Source: Saccoglossus kowalevskii
Taxonomy: Eukaryota > Hemichordata > Enteropneusta > Harrimaniidae
Direction: 5' to 3'
Assembly: GCF_000003605.2 (NCBI RefSeq)
Contig: NW_003134350.1
Location: forward strand, 452,392-473,058
Length of the DNA: 20,667 bases
Made by a program: the position numbers and the translations under genes
The notes under the pieces: model-generated
Database searches by the model: none
What the model saw: only the letters and a program-made list of their open reading frames with translations
What the model was told of the DNA's origin: nothing
Part shown: positions 1 through 9,666 of the stretch, piece after piece
How the letters are laid out: each line of letters begins with the position of its first letter
Numbering within the stretch: position 1 is the first letter of the stretch

Positions 1-134
1 ATGCCATTAGACCTGTTTCGTATGGACTCCTTGATTTCCTCAAAGTCTGTAATATCATTGTCAAGTTTTGGTGGTGATAATGTTTGTAGCTTCGATGAAG
101 GGTCATATTGTGCAGTAGCATCGATTAGAAAGCA
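1..134 (-). pseudogene. probable non-LTR reverse transcriptase fragment running off the left edge
   Basis: The minus strand is open for 44 codons to the window edge and has no Met. It reads ATAQYDPSSKLQTLSPP, then LDNDITDFEEIKESIRN and RSNG. The E-E-I-K--I-----NG pattern after a Pro-rich leader resembles the region just before the RT domain of LINE-type elements, where -KAPG-DG usually follows. The continuation lies outside the window. It could instead be an exon of a cellular gene. The plus-strand ORF in the same place is probably its shadow. Confidence 0.4.
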
Positions 135-646
135 TTATAGTTTATTTTATAATGGTAGACTGCTTAAGCATTCACATTGCTCACATCCTGGTGATGGCCA
201 AGATTAGACAGAAAGATAGCAAGAAAGAAAAAAACGTCTTTAATGACTATAGCTTGGTTTGAGTTGTGAAACAACCTTGTAATGTATGTGATATGTTGCA
301 ATTAATTAAACTAATGTGATAGTACTCGCAGCAATAATCGCACAATCTAGTAAGTTGGCAAACAAACTTCGGGACGGGAGATGCACTTGATTTGTACTCA
401 AGATAACGTGACACTGCATTCAAGATCATCGATTATGACGTCTAAGAATTTACTAGTTTTACATTAAACTATCGATTGATTTCACAATCTTTGAATCTAC
501 ATAATTAAAATTAATTATATAATATAGTATAATAGATTATATTCTGAGCCTTTTTAACTGACTTGTCTATTGGTTATATATTTATTCAGTCCTATGTAAT
601 TATTTTCTGTGTATGGATATATCACTTGGCTAGTAAACTAATATTA

Positions 647-841
647 AGGTATGGTTAATTTAGTACAAAAGCAAAGAAAACGAACATACTTCGCACCTTC
701 TTCAGACGTGTCGTCATCAGGCACCTCCTTATTGAGGTGCTTAACGTTGAGTTTGTATTGAAAAGTTTTTCCTAGGTCTATGATACATTTAATTTTAACG
801 AATTCAATAATTTTGCGTGCGGAATGTTCAAACTTGCGGTC
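647..841 (-). other. unassigned stop-free minus-strand frame, 65 codons
   Basis: Between TAA codons the minus strand reads DRKFEHSARKIIEFVK and later LNVKHLNKEVPDDDTSEEGA. The composition is mixed and protein-like, with a DDDTSEE acidic patch, and is unlike the AT-rich low-complexity frames nearby. There is no Met and no clear splice pair. It may be a relic of the same mobile element as the left-edge frame. I do not recognise it. Confidence 0.25.
721..740. repeat. 7-bp stem hairpin
   Basis: GCACCTC, a 6-nt loop, then GAGGTGC form a perfect short inverted repeat. It lies inside the stop-free minus frame and next to a CTGATGA on that strand. Confidence 0.5.
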
Positions 842-849
842 TTATAATC

Positions 850-2884
850 AAAAATAAATGGTAATACATGTTATTATTTTATATTTAAATTCTTACATTT
901 CAAATATCACAAAAATAATACGTGACAATAATGTTCATGATGTATTTGTGTGTGGCAACTGTCAATTCAGATCGAACAAACGTATATACAACATGTAAGC
1001 AGGTAGTGAAGCGTTGAAGATATCACAGGGAAATCAAAGTATAATTAATATGACCTTTTGACACTAGGCATGGCCCTGAGGAGAATTACTTTATTTTCAT
1101 GCGGTGTAATAGTGACAAGGAGGTATAACCTCAAAATGCCTAAGGTTTCAAGGTTATTATTTTTTTGATCATGTTTTGTCATATCATGCTATTCATCTTT
1201 TTAACCGCTTTTGTTGCTAAGTGACCATTATAATTCAAACTAATTACCTTTAATTGTCAATGATACGACACCCACCTGTCATTACTGAACATTTTCTGTC
1301 TCTGGCTTATGTGTGTTTTCAAAATCACAATATACATATATATGGCTGTGTTAATTTGGGTGCAAAATGTTATGAAATTGACAACCAAATGTAAGAGTAA
1401 GTTCAGTTCTATATAATACAGTGTGTCATTGGCGAATTGAGATATAAACATAGGTACACATAGGTATCTCATTTATTCTATAACGGGAAAAAAATTAAGT
1501 ATAAATATAAGTATAAGCACAAGATTTGAATTTAGCTAAAGGGACCCGTTTTCATTTTACTGCAAATGCTTTATTTTACTTTGTTTCTCTGATTTCGTCT
1601 TTCAAAACAAGTGTACCAACATTTATAGCATGATTATGTTGATGTATTTTTTGACCCCAACAAATCAAGCACCTGTGTGAGTTATTTAAGCGATAATCGA
1701 ACGTATAGTATATGTAACATTTTTATGGTTTTTTTTTATTTTGTACATAAACAAATGTTGGTTTATAGTAGTAAATAATTACGGGAATTGAATGTGGCAT
1801 GTAATAACGCTATTAGATGAGCTTAAGGGTAATAATCCATATGTTAAAACCCGAACAAACAAACAAGTCATTCAATAGTGAACCTTCGGTTAGTGAGCAA
1901 CTCCAAATACGTACCTAGCATTGTAAATAAAGCAGACCACTCCTGGTGTGGTTTGTACGCAGTTAACTAGAAAACATTAACGTTGCTCTAATTTATTTAA
2001 CAATTTCTTATTTTCACTAGTGAGAATATCGGGAAACATATAGCCTAACTACTGAGTTGATTGGTTCGTACTATATGATGCATGATGGGAGATTGTGTGT
2101 AGCTAACGAATTTAGCATTGAGTGATTTAGGTTGTTTGTACAGGGGTATTGACACTCCGAATATTACTGAGCAAATACTGTAAATGGCTTCTATGTAACA
2201 GGAGTATGTCAATGTCTTTTTAAACCACGGCCCCGATTAAAAGAAAGAATAGGACACAATAATAATTCTATATTGAATCAATGGAAAAGCAAAACGACCG
2301 CCAATTGGTCATATCGAATCAATTTGCGAGAAAATGTGGTCATATGCAACTAGCAGTCTGCCATATTTGTGATCGCACCACAACACAACATGTTAAGAAA
2401 GAACACCATCATGTGTACCGATGATAAAAATAATTGTTTATTGTATTCATGTAGAAGCTGGCAAAGTGACTTTATAGCCCGGAACTTCACTTCCTCAATA
2501 ATTAAAGATCATGTATTTACGCAGTGTTCAGGTGGACTAGTTTATTAACGATTTACGGTTTCAATTACCATCAAATATGAGTCGAATTTCGATATTACAG
2601 GTAGATAATGAGCAGATAACAAGCCTACTTTCAGTCGTTTTATGTTCTAATTTTAAATATGATGTATGTGTACACTCACCTCTAAACGTTTTGCTGTGGG
2701 CCTCCAATTATACCGGGAACTGAAATAGTAAAGTGCAATTAAGTGAGACAGAAATTATTTTTAATAGTGTAGGGACTAAAATATTTAACTTTAGGCGTAT
2801 TGCTGGGTTAGCAAATTTCTACTCTCACTTTTCCGATAGGTCAGATGGTCTACTTTTAAAATATGAAGAGTAACTTAGGTTGCC
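850..2884. other. AT-rich DNA, nothing recognised
   Basis: I see no gene, RNA or repeat that I can support here. The only long frame (1257-1472, minus) has AT-driven hydrophobic composition and no family pattern. A 5-bp palindrome, GAGGTATAACCTC, lies at 1122-1134. Confidence 0.4.
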
Positions 2885-2962
2885 ATTCATCCAGACGGAA
2901 AGCCCTCCTGCATATTCAGTCGATATTTTACGAATTATTGCGCTCACAGGAGAAACTTCTCC

Positions 2963-3974
2963 TCACAAATCTGTTATATGCCTATGCGCAGAAATCCCTC
3001 TAGTTGTTCGAGCTAGGTCAAAAATCAAAGTTTGACCCAAGGCGATAGGACCAACCATAAAAAGACCATCCTCTATGGATAGCGTGTAACTTAGGTAATA
3101 ATTGATAAAGACGTTTTGCCTTCCCCAGAAGCGTGTACGTGCTCGAACCGGGCATAGGAGCAACTCCTCCTTAACCTGTGGACCGACAATATTGGCCATA
3201 CAGGGGATGATGATCAGATATAGATCATGCCCTGGGATTTGGTTCTTGGCGGTAAACCCAATTCATGTCTTAGCATAGCTTGATTGTCCATGAAGGAGGC
3301 ACAACTGTCCGAGAAGGACAGGGCCCCTAACTAATAACGACGACTACCAGAGGCGAGAGCTAGTAAGAAGATATTTCCATGTCAAATATTTCAGTGGTGC
3401 TAATTCCAACAGTTCAAATGGTGGTCTGCTTAGAGCTGACAACACAACCAACAAGTCCCAATTGGGAGGTTCCCTAGATTGGGATCTAGACCTCTGTTTA
3501 TGAAAAGCAAACAGTAAACAGTCTCCTAATAATAGGACAATCGGCTAGCCTTGTCCCTTGAGAGTTCTCAATGATGGGTGACAAGTCTAACCTATAGCTG
3601 CTGCGTACGACAAACTCATCAACTAGATGGACGAAAACATCAGCTACCTTAGCCAACATCGATAAACCTCCCTTCCACTACACCAATCAATGTATGCTAG
3701 CCACTTGGAGTCATAGGCTGCATTGGTGGAACCCCTATTCGCTCCGGCCAGGATGTTAGCAGCTCACTCAGATAAACCTTCCATCTGTGCAAGTCTACTG
3801 AGAGCCTCCATGCATGTTAGTGGTACATTGCTGGGTTTATTGGTAGTGTACCATCCGGTTGGGACAGCAGATCCAGGATGTCCAGAAACACTACCAGGCC
3901 TTGGTTGGCCAGTTGGGCGCCACCAGCGTCAAGATGCAGGTTTGCTCTTGTCAAAGTTTCTCAAGTACTAGTAC
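2963..3974 (-). pseudogene. tyrosine recombinase region of the DIRS-type element, broken
   Basis: On the minus strand, in changing frames: LTLVAPNWPTKAW (the I-VAP-WP--PW linker) near 3905, PPNWDLLVVLSALSRPPFE near 3445, LLALASGSRR near 3350 (the first catalytic-Arg region), and LLCPVRAR near 3140. These are landmarks of the recombinase in DIRS/Ngaro elements, in correct order. At least two in-frame stops and several shifts are present. The C-terminal H-x-x-R/Tyr box is not recognisable. Confidence 0.7.
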
Positions 3975-4105
3975 CTGGTGAATCATCTTGGCTTGCCAAG
4001 GTCTAAGTTTATTCAGCCAAGCCTCTAAACAGACCTTGGCAGAACGACCATCAAATATGCGTATTTTAACAGCGCCTCCAGTAGTCATTTGCGGCTAATC
4101 ATTAT

Positions 4106-4165
4106 CCAATCAGTTTGCGTGTTACAAATCCTTCTTTGGCGTTTCATTTTAAACAAAATGGCGGC
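4106..4165 (+). promoter_or_regulatory. promoter-like patch: CCAAT box and YY1-type AAAATGGCGGC
   Basis: CCAAT lies at 4106-4110 and AAAATGGCGGC at 4155-4165, which also contains the ATG of the helicase-like ORF. In animal housekeeping genes YY1-type AAnATGGCGGC motifs sit at or just after the start site. The spacing suggests that a promoter and first exon were carried in with the insert. No TATA box is seen. Confidence 0.4.
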
Positions 4166-4337
4166 GCCCATGAATCGTCATATATGTGATCATAAAATTG
4201 CGAAAGTTTTCGATGTTGGTGCCCTCACGCCTCATCAGGTACAGGCAATCAACACAGTTTTGTGTGGGAAGGATGTCTTCATAGCGACAAAAATAGGAAG
4301 TGGAATTTTGTTTTATAATTTGATACGTCCAAGTTGA
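4158..4337 (+). pseudogene. RecQ-like superfamily 2 helicase, N-terminal fragment
   Basis: The 59-codon ORF starts MAAPMNRHICDHKIAKVF and continues LTPHQVQAINTVLCGKDVFI and ATKIGSGI. The middle part matches the Q-motif/motif I region of RecQ-like helicases (Q-QAI-----GKDVF----TG-GKS). Walker A is damaged: the expected G-K-S/T reads G-I-L, and the frame stops soon after. It is a relic that cannot hydrolyse ATP. The start chosen is the ATG in the AAAATGGCGGC context. Confidence 0.55.
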
Positions 4338-4472
4338 TTGTTTCGAGGCGCGCCAAATCAGATCTCACTGCTTAAGATACACAATTAGCCTATGCGATCC
4401 CGCACGGTATCGTGTAAAGGCCTACAAGTCGAAGACACAGGGCCGTGCGATTCGGACGATGCTGGTGAATCA

Positions 4473-4640
4473 GAGGGAAGGAAGGAGCGTACGCGTTCAT
4501 GTAGGTCCACAGGATCGATAATGCGTCCACGGCCCATGCTCCTGGAGTCAGCAGGAATATCACATACGAGCTTGGCATGCCGGGGTGTGGTGAATAGGTC
4601 TATTTTGGGCCCATTCCACAGCCAAAACAGTCTGAAGGCT
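4473..4640 (-). pseudogene. RNase H fragment of the DIRS-type element
   Basis: The minus strand has LFWLWNGPKIDLFTTPRHAK. After a frame change it has PGAWAVDALSILWTYMNAYA and then FPLIHQ. These match the DIRS-group pattern W--P-IDLFAT, DP-AWAVDALS-SW, AYAFPPFPLI. The frame breaks between the two blocks and at the 3' end, where the insert begins at the LIHQ codons. Confidence 0.75.
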
Positions 4641-4968
4641 ATCCATTGGGGTACCTGCCACTTTGCTTTTGGAACTACGAACACAAGTGAGTAGAAGCCT
4701 GGAATTGCTGCCGGTCTTCTACCCTGTGTATGACATCCTTTGTAAGCAAACTGTATGTCTCCTGTCGGATTGCTTCAGCTTTGAGGTGATCCCCGGTACC
4801 AAATGGAAGAGATGTCAACAAGGGAGGCGGAGATAGCAGCGGAATCTTGTAACTGTGACCTGGAGTGTCATGGGGTCGGTTACCCACTGATTCCAAGCCG
4901 TAATACATCGGTGCAATCTGAGTGTGACAGCGACATGTGGCCATTGAGGGCAAGGAGAGTCTCGTCAA
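4640..4968 (-). pseudogene. reverse transcriptase, N-terminal fragment only
   Basis: Minus-strand frames contain GHSYKIPLLSPPPLL, then AEAIRQETYSLLTKDVIHRV. After a one-base frame change comes GFYSLVFVVPKA. These match the opening of DIRS/Ngaro RT (the GY-I-F--PPPL, E---LL-KGAIE-V and GFYS--FVVPK pattern). After FVVPKAKW the sequence runs straight into RNase H, so the palm domain with the catalytic aspartates is absent. Confidence 0.75.
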
Positions 4969-5177
4969 GGTCTGTAAGAGTCAAAAAGCTGCGACTCTGC
5001 CCCCTTGTCACAGAAGGAGCATCAAACTCGCTTCCTCTATGACTTGGAGGCGACTACCACCTGGTCCCTTCTACCTGGAAGGCGCCACTACTCATCCCTC
5101 CCCTGGGAGTGTCGGGATGCTTGCCTCCTTGCAACTGACGACTTTGGTTGTTGTGTTTTCTCTGATTGGGGTACTGC

Positions 5178-5522
5178 TCACTTGCCCTTAGCAGAAGCCA
5201 ACTGGTTCGTAGACTCCACCTGTACCATCTGGTCGGTGGCTTCCAAAAACTCCAAAACTGCACCCTCCATCTCCCCATCAAAGAGGGTGGAAGAGGTCCA
5301 GTCTGCGTAACTGAGGTGGTGGCGCACCCCGTGGCTCAGTTCGTCGGCGAAAACACATGCTGTCAAAACAGCATCCCGCTGAACAGAGGTAGCCCCTGCC
5401 AAGAGAGCCATATGACACTGTAGGATATCACAAACAGCTGTACAATCTCCCACCAACAACTGCGTCAGCTGGTCTAGGAGGCTGGAGACGCAGTGCAATG
5501 CATTCCAGTGTGCTGGCCACAA
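5178..5522 (-). pseudogene. gag-like ORF of the DIRS-type element, 3' part
   Basis: This 114-codon stretch is predicted mostly helical. It contains HWNALHCVSSLLDQLTQLL and later EGAVLEFLEATDQMVQVE, a helical hydrophobic pattern like the capsid-like region of DIRS-group first ORFs. No zinc knuckle is seen. The link to gag rests on its place between the Ser-rich 5' part and the RT fragment. Function is lost through breaks on both sides. Confidence 0.45.
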
Positions 5523-5811
5523 ACTCCAAAAAGTTAATGGGTCACAACTCTGCTCTCAGGGCGTGGTGGACTGTTTTTGACTGAAATGCCAAGAAACTCC
5601 ACAGAACTTAGCCATCCCCCTTCAGCCGGTCCTTCAGTTTGTGGTACCTCGGGGAAAGGAAGCGAGGGATCCGGCCGGGGTGCAAGATTTGCTGGCTCCG
5701 GTACCTGACACCACACTGATCAGATAACGCTTGGTCCTGCGGAAGGTGTTAGTCATGAAGTTACCCCACCCTGGGGTCTTAGCTCTATATTCTTCCGCAG
5801 AGGACCTACAC

Positions 5812-6309
5812 TCACCCAGCAACACCATTTGTGCGCCCTTTGCCACATTCAGCAATCTGCCGGACCAGGGGAGCCGTGTTGGTGTTGCCTTGGATCCCTC
5901 CATCTGGGATCCGGGAATCAGATATCGTCGTAGAACCCCCTTTCACCTGAACCTCAGAGGCAAGCTCGGTACCCGCAACAGGCCCCATAGCAACAATAGG
6001 CATCAGGGGCATGTCTTTGCCGTTGGTGCTATGATCGAGCAGATCTCCGTCTGCAATAACAGCAGGGGGTGTGTGCGTGTGTAACAGAGAAACTTCGGCT
6101 TCACCACTGCAGTGCTCCCAACTCGATGCCGCAGCACCTGAGGTACTGGTAGTTGAACCAGAGGACTTCACACCCATACTAACACTCCTCTCACTCATGC
6201 CCGCAGGGCCACCCGAACCAATCGTGTGACTAGCCCGAGCCTGGGTGACACGATCAATCTCTGCAACATAAACGCTATTTTTGTGTGCAGTACAAAAGCA
6301 TAAGGGCCC
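5812..6309 (-). pseudogene. gag-like first ORF of the DIRS-type element, 5' part
   Basis: The frame is stop-free for about 166 codons on the minus strand. It starts with VAEIDRVTQARASH-type sequence, has a possible Met at 6198, and then a Ser/Thr/Gly-rich low-complexity segment. It is assigned as gag-like from its position upstream of the RT fragment, not from a recognised domain. It is followed by frame changes into further fragments (5634-5903, 5534-5716). Confidence 0.5.
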
Positions 6310-6484
6310 CTAATAAGAAAAATGTTATCCTACCAGACACGACGTCTTACTGTTACCAATGGTCACAGAAGGAGTACCTCAGAAAACTGTCGACTGAATG
6401 CACTGTTTCGCTACGATGCACACTCAGTGCATAGAAATTAGGGAGTAAACTCAAGGCAAGGTGGCGCTGACCTTTTGATATGGA

Positions 6485-6529
6485 AGAAAATCTATGAGGT
6501 CATGGGGCTTCCCCTGACATAGATTTCTC
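6485..6529. repeat. imperfect inverted repeat (hairpin)
   Basis: The left arm GAAAATCTATGAGGTCATGGGG faces the right arm CCCCTGACATAGATTTCTC across a loop of about 4 nt. Roughly 18 of 20 pairs match after two small gaps. It lies just outside the degenerate retroelement, on the side where that element's 5' end should be. It could be part of the element's terminus or an unrelated hairpin. Confidence 0.55.
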
Positions 6530-6539
6530 TCTCCGTCAT

Positions 6540-9435
6540 TGGCTGAATCGCAAATTAATGCCTACAGTTCAAAATAGTCTTTTTGACTGTCCAGATGGTT
6601 TGCCAGATTGTGTCGGAGACATGGTTGGGGACATGGTCTGGTTTGCTTGTTCTTTATCATTTAATACTAGCGCAGTGGGACTGTGACCTATAAAACTTTG
6701 AGACATGTAATGAGCAGAACCAGTTGAGTAAACATCCTAGAAAATCATACTAAATAAAAACATATCAGTTTAAACTTTTATGAAAAAGTAAAAACTAAAC
6801 CTAGAAAAGTAGTGTTTTATTTTATTACCTATTCACCTATCGTCAATGCAGACTTTCTCCTACTCATACACACATCTAATACCAATATTAACCATTGTCA
6901 GTCTGTGCTTTTAGTAGTCCGGGATGAAAAAACAAATAATGACCAAATTATAAATACTGGTTGACAGTGTGAATAGTAAGTTCATAGTAAGTTTATAGTG
7001 AACTATAGTAGTGGGACTAAAGAAACAAAAGTCCTTTTTTTCAAAGTGACTCAATTTATTTGTCACTCTAAACAACTCAACATGATGTAAATACTGACTA
7101 AATACAATTATATAAATTAAATTGCAATTGTTAAAAAAAATGCATTCCAATCTAACAACTTGAATTAACATTCACTGTACACATGTCAAATAAATAGTGA
7201 CAACTTCCATGGATGAATCAACTCCTACATACTGTAAAACATGTCTTTTTAGCCAGCATGTTATTTTAGCTAATCTGTAATTTCACTAAGTCAAGATGCA
7301 GCTAATTTAACAGAAAGTATATTCTCACAAGGAGATAGTCAATTTAGCTAAATTAAGATTCTGTTAATTCAGCGCAAGAGTCAAATCCGCTAAAATTGCA
7401 TGCAGCTATTTCAACATGTTCTACAGTATATCATGCGTACTATACACACATGTACCAAGTATACATTGTGCATACAGAGTAGCTCTCAATGTTAACTCTA
7501 TGCCAAGTATCGCTGTTATCACTGTATTGAAAAAGAACATAAATATATATTCTTGTCTAAAGATACATATTCTGTATACAGCAAGGATTGGAAACATACT
7601 CATAGTAGGTATGATTTTATACATGCTGGTTTACTATACGTAAACTGGTATACGATATGGCAAAGCAATTATTGAGGATAAACTGTGATGTACAGTACAA
7701 TATGTCAAATCGTTATAATATATCTATTAATTATGTATTCCATTAAAAAATCATGTTTCAGGTTCTCTTAAAATTCTATAGCACCAACACCTGCAGTTCC
7801 CTCAAAATGTTGGATCACCCAGTCAAAGAATAATTTCACTAACATGCCACATTCAACACGCATACAGTAAATAAGAATATATAAAAACAAAATCAAATAT
7901 AGAATCCCAATACATTACACACATCTTCTGTTACCGTAATAATGAAACAATACATTGAAAATCAATCATGGAGAACACCAAATATGGACTCATTGTAAAT
8001 CAACTCATTGTACAAGGGTACATTATGCAAATAAGTCATACCCAGGCATAAATCACTATGAAACAAAAGTCAGCATACTCAAAGCATGATCAGTATTTGT
8101 TTTGGGTTTTTAAAGCAGTCAATACATTAGAAAAAAATCTACAAAGAACAGTGTTCATCATATAACAAAATGCTTTTCAATTTTGAAGACTTGTGAATGT
8201 GCAACACAATTAAGTAGATTTTTTTTTCTCCATTTCCATGCAAAATATTCTCATGTCTTGGACACATGGATAACTAGATATTTAACATATACTAACTGTA
8301 ATCAACTCTATGTCTAGCATACTGCATATATTTTTGTTCAAAATTGTACAATAGCTTCAAAGCACCAAGTTTACTGGTGAAGATATCTTTCCCAACATCC
8401 GCACATTGAATCGCATAATTACAATTTCAGGTACAAGGAAGAGTACAATGCATGTTGAAAATATGAAATCAGGATATACTCATAAATACAGCCTAAGCCT
8501 ACTTTACTCGTCCAATTTTGATGAGACCTATTACATGTATGTACAGTAAATGGAGATATTTAATAAGATAATAATGCCTGGTCTCAAATCCAGAATAAGA
8601 AAGAAGGGTTTTGCGAATGGACACCAACCCAACATGAAAAAAAAAATGCTACAGCAATGCCAAAAAAGACATACAGAAAGTCAAATCATTGGAAAGGAAC
8701 CATGGACTGAACAAGATCCACTGGTTTGCTCAGAGTTGTAAAGGCTAGAAAAGTTGCGTTGGTGCCTCATGCTTCAGACGAGCAGAGGATTAATGAATAT
8801 AGACAAAAAACACACAGATGTTTTTAAAAGTAATTGGTTTTCCAGATGAAAGATGTGTTACATTTCAAGGTAATACCATTCTAATAGAGAGTAAGGGGTC
8901 GTCAGTAATGTATACTCTCATTTGTTTGATGAATCATAACTCATTTTTAAGGTAAAATTATTCTGCCTGTTTCCTGAATGGAACAAATATACATGGACAC
9001 AAGTGTGTGGTATCTGCAAACTTGGGCTTTTAATGAAACAAATCATTAAATTAATAGTAATCAGGATCCAAATTATAAATTAGTAGTTAACCATGGTCAT
9101 GATGTTCAATGATAGATTTACTGTACAAAATGACAGAACTAAATTATTGTGCAATATACTCATCAAAAATGGGGTTTGATCATGTGACCCTTAGTGAAGT
9201 CAAGTGTCCACCGGGAATTATTATAAAGTGATGTGATTAACTATGCCGCAAAAATGTTGTTATTTACTAAATGAGGTATATGGTAGTACGCAAATGTTTT
9301 TTAATAGAGTAGTTAATTTAGTTGAGTGTTAACACTGGATTAGAACACTGATTGTATGTATTTGACCCTCAACCCACCCAGCCCATAGCCACACCCACAA
9401 AGTTAAAAATCCACATGAAAGTCCTTATAGCTAAC
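6540..9435 (-). other. AT-rich stretch after the ATG2 stop: possible 3' UTR, no gene seen
   Basis: No protein-coding frame here resembles a known family. The only longer frames are AT-driven or Lys-rich and unconvincing (for example 8550-8741 plus). On the minus strand AATAAA hexamers occur at 7055-7060 and 6821-6826. Either could end an unusually long ATG2 3' UTR, but nothing proves it. A 31-codon minus-strand ORF (7768-7863) lies inside and is unassigned. Confidence 0.35.
6821..6826 (-). terminator. candidate polyadenylation hexamer AATAAA (minus strand)
   Basis: The plus strand reads TTTTATTTTATTACC, giving overlapping AATAAA-type hexamers on the minus strand. It lies 2.6 kb past the ATG2 stop and just before the old retroelement region, so it is a possible distal poly(A) site. 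A nearer candidate is at 7055-7060. Such hexamers are common by chance in AT-rich DNA. Confidence 0.2.
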
Positions 9436-9666
9436 TCAATTTTGTTTCAGCCGCCATTTGTCAGTAGCTTCCTTTCTTGCATCTGGTTTCAGCTGATTCC
9501 TGACACCACCAAGAACGCTGGACGTTGCTTCCGTGGCCAGGATGAGTGGTTTGACTACAGTCGAAGGTATCTGACGCATCACTCCACCCACGGCACCGGA
9601 GACACCTTTGTGTACATGTTCCTCTCTAGCTACCCGCATTATATTGTCTGCTGTATCACCCAAACC
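9436..9666 (-). CDS. ATG2: ATG2 terminal coding exon with stop codon, residues 327-402
   Basis: The acceptor is CCTGTATAG|GGTTTG. The 231-nt exon ends with TGA at 9438-9436. It encodes a helix-like segment, then VSGAVGGVMRQIPSTVVKPL, ILATEATSSVLGGVRNQL and the basic tail ending WRLKQN. The GAVGGV, TVVKPLILATEATS and LGG..NQ motifs are diagnostic of the ATG2 C-terminus. The tail length matches the family, so the stop is credible. Confidence 0.95.
   Translation of the reverse strand, partial: GLGDTADNIMRVAREEHVHKGVSGAVGGVMRQIPSTVVKPLILATEATSSVLGGVRNQLKPDARKEATDKWRLKQN

Larger units (their letters stand above)
3986..4461 (+). mobile_element. insert nested in the DIRS-type element, flanked by 11-bp direct repeat
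   Basis: CTGGTGAATCA occurs at 3975-3985 and again at 4462-4472, on both sides at the LIHQ codons of the element. In related elements RNase H is followed almost directly by the linker to recombinase, so the roughly 480 bp here are extra. The insert contains a CCAAT box, an AAAATGGCGGC start region and a helicase-like ORF on the plus strand, opposite to the host element. The 11-bp repeat is best read as a target-site duplication, but a chance or repair-made repeat is possible. Confidence 0.5.
2885..6310 (-). mobile_element. degenerate DIRS/Ngaro-type tyrosine-recombinase retrotransposon
   Basis: This GC-richer block stands out from the AT-rich surroundings. Read on the minus strand from 6310 down, fragments follow the order of DIRS-group elements: gag-like (6309-5178), RT beginning (4968-4640), RNase H (4640-4473), an IAP/VAP-N-W-P linker and tyrosine recombinase (3960-2963). 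Many frameshifts and stops separate them, so it is dead. The RT catalytic core is missing. The region 3986-4461 is a later insert. Exact ends are uncertain. I did not find convincing inverted or split direct terminal repeats. Confidence 0.8.

Noticed and set aside
1..207. Plus-strand 68-codon ORF at the left edge
   Set aside because: The minus-strand frame over the same bases is far more protein-like. The plus frame shows no family pattern and is probably its shadow.
690..745. Hammerhead-ribozyme-like arrangement on the minus strand (stem I hairpin followed by CTGATGA)
   Set aside because: After CTGATGA there is no clear stem II closed by G-C pairs and no GAAA followed by a stem III partner, so the core cannot be completed.
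3125..3145. tRNA B-box-like GGTTCGAGCAC on the minus strand
   Set aside because: There is no matching A box or cloverleaf, and the bases encode the recombinase motif LCPVRAR.
3723..3971. Plus-strand 82-codon ORF
   Set aside because: It overlaps the minus-strand recombinase linker (LVAPNWPTKAW), which explains the coding-like composition.
4392..6084. Several plus-strand ORFs of 79-117 codons in the GC-rich block
   Set aside because: They are antisense shadows of the retroelement fragments, whose minus-strand motifs are recognisable.
8550..8741. Plus-strand 63-codon Lys-rich ORF
   Set aside because: It has no family pattern, no splice context and a composition expected from A-rich DNA.
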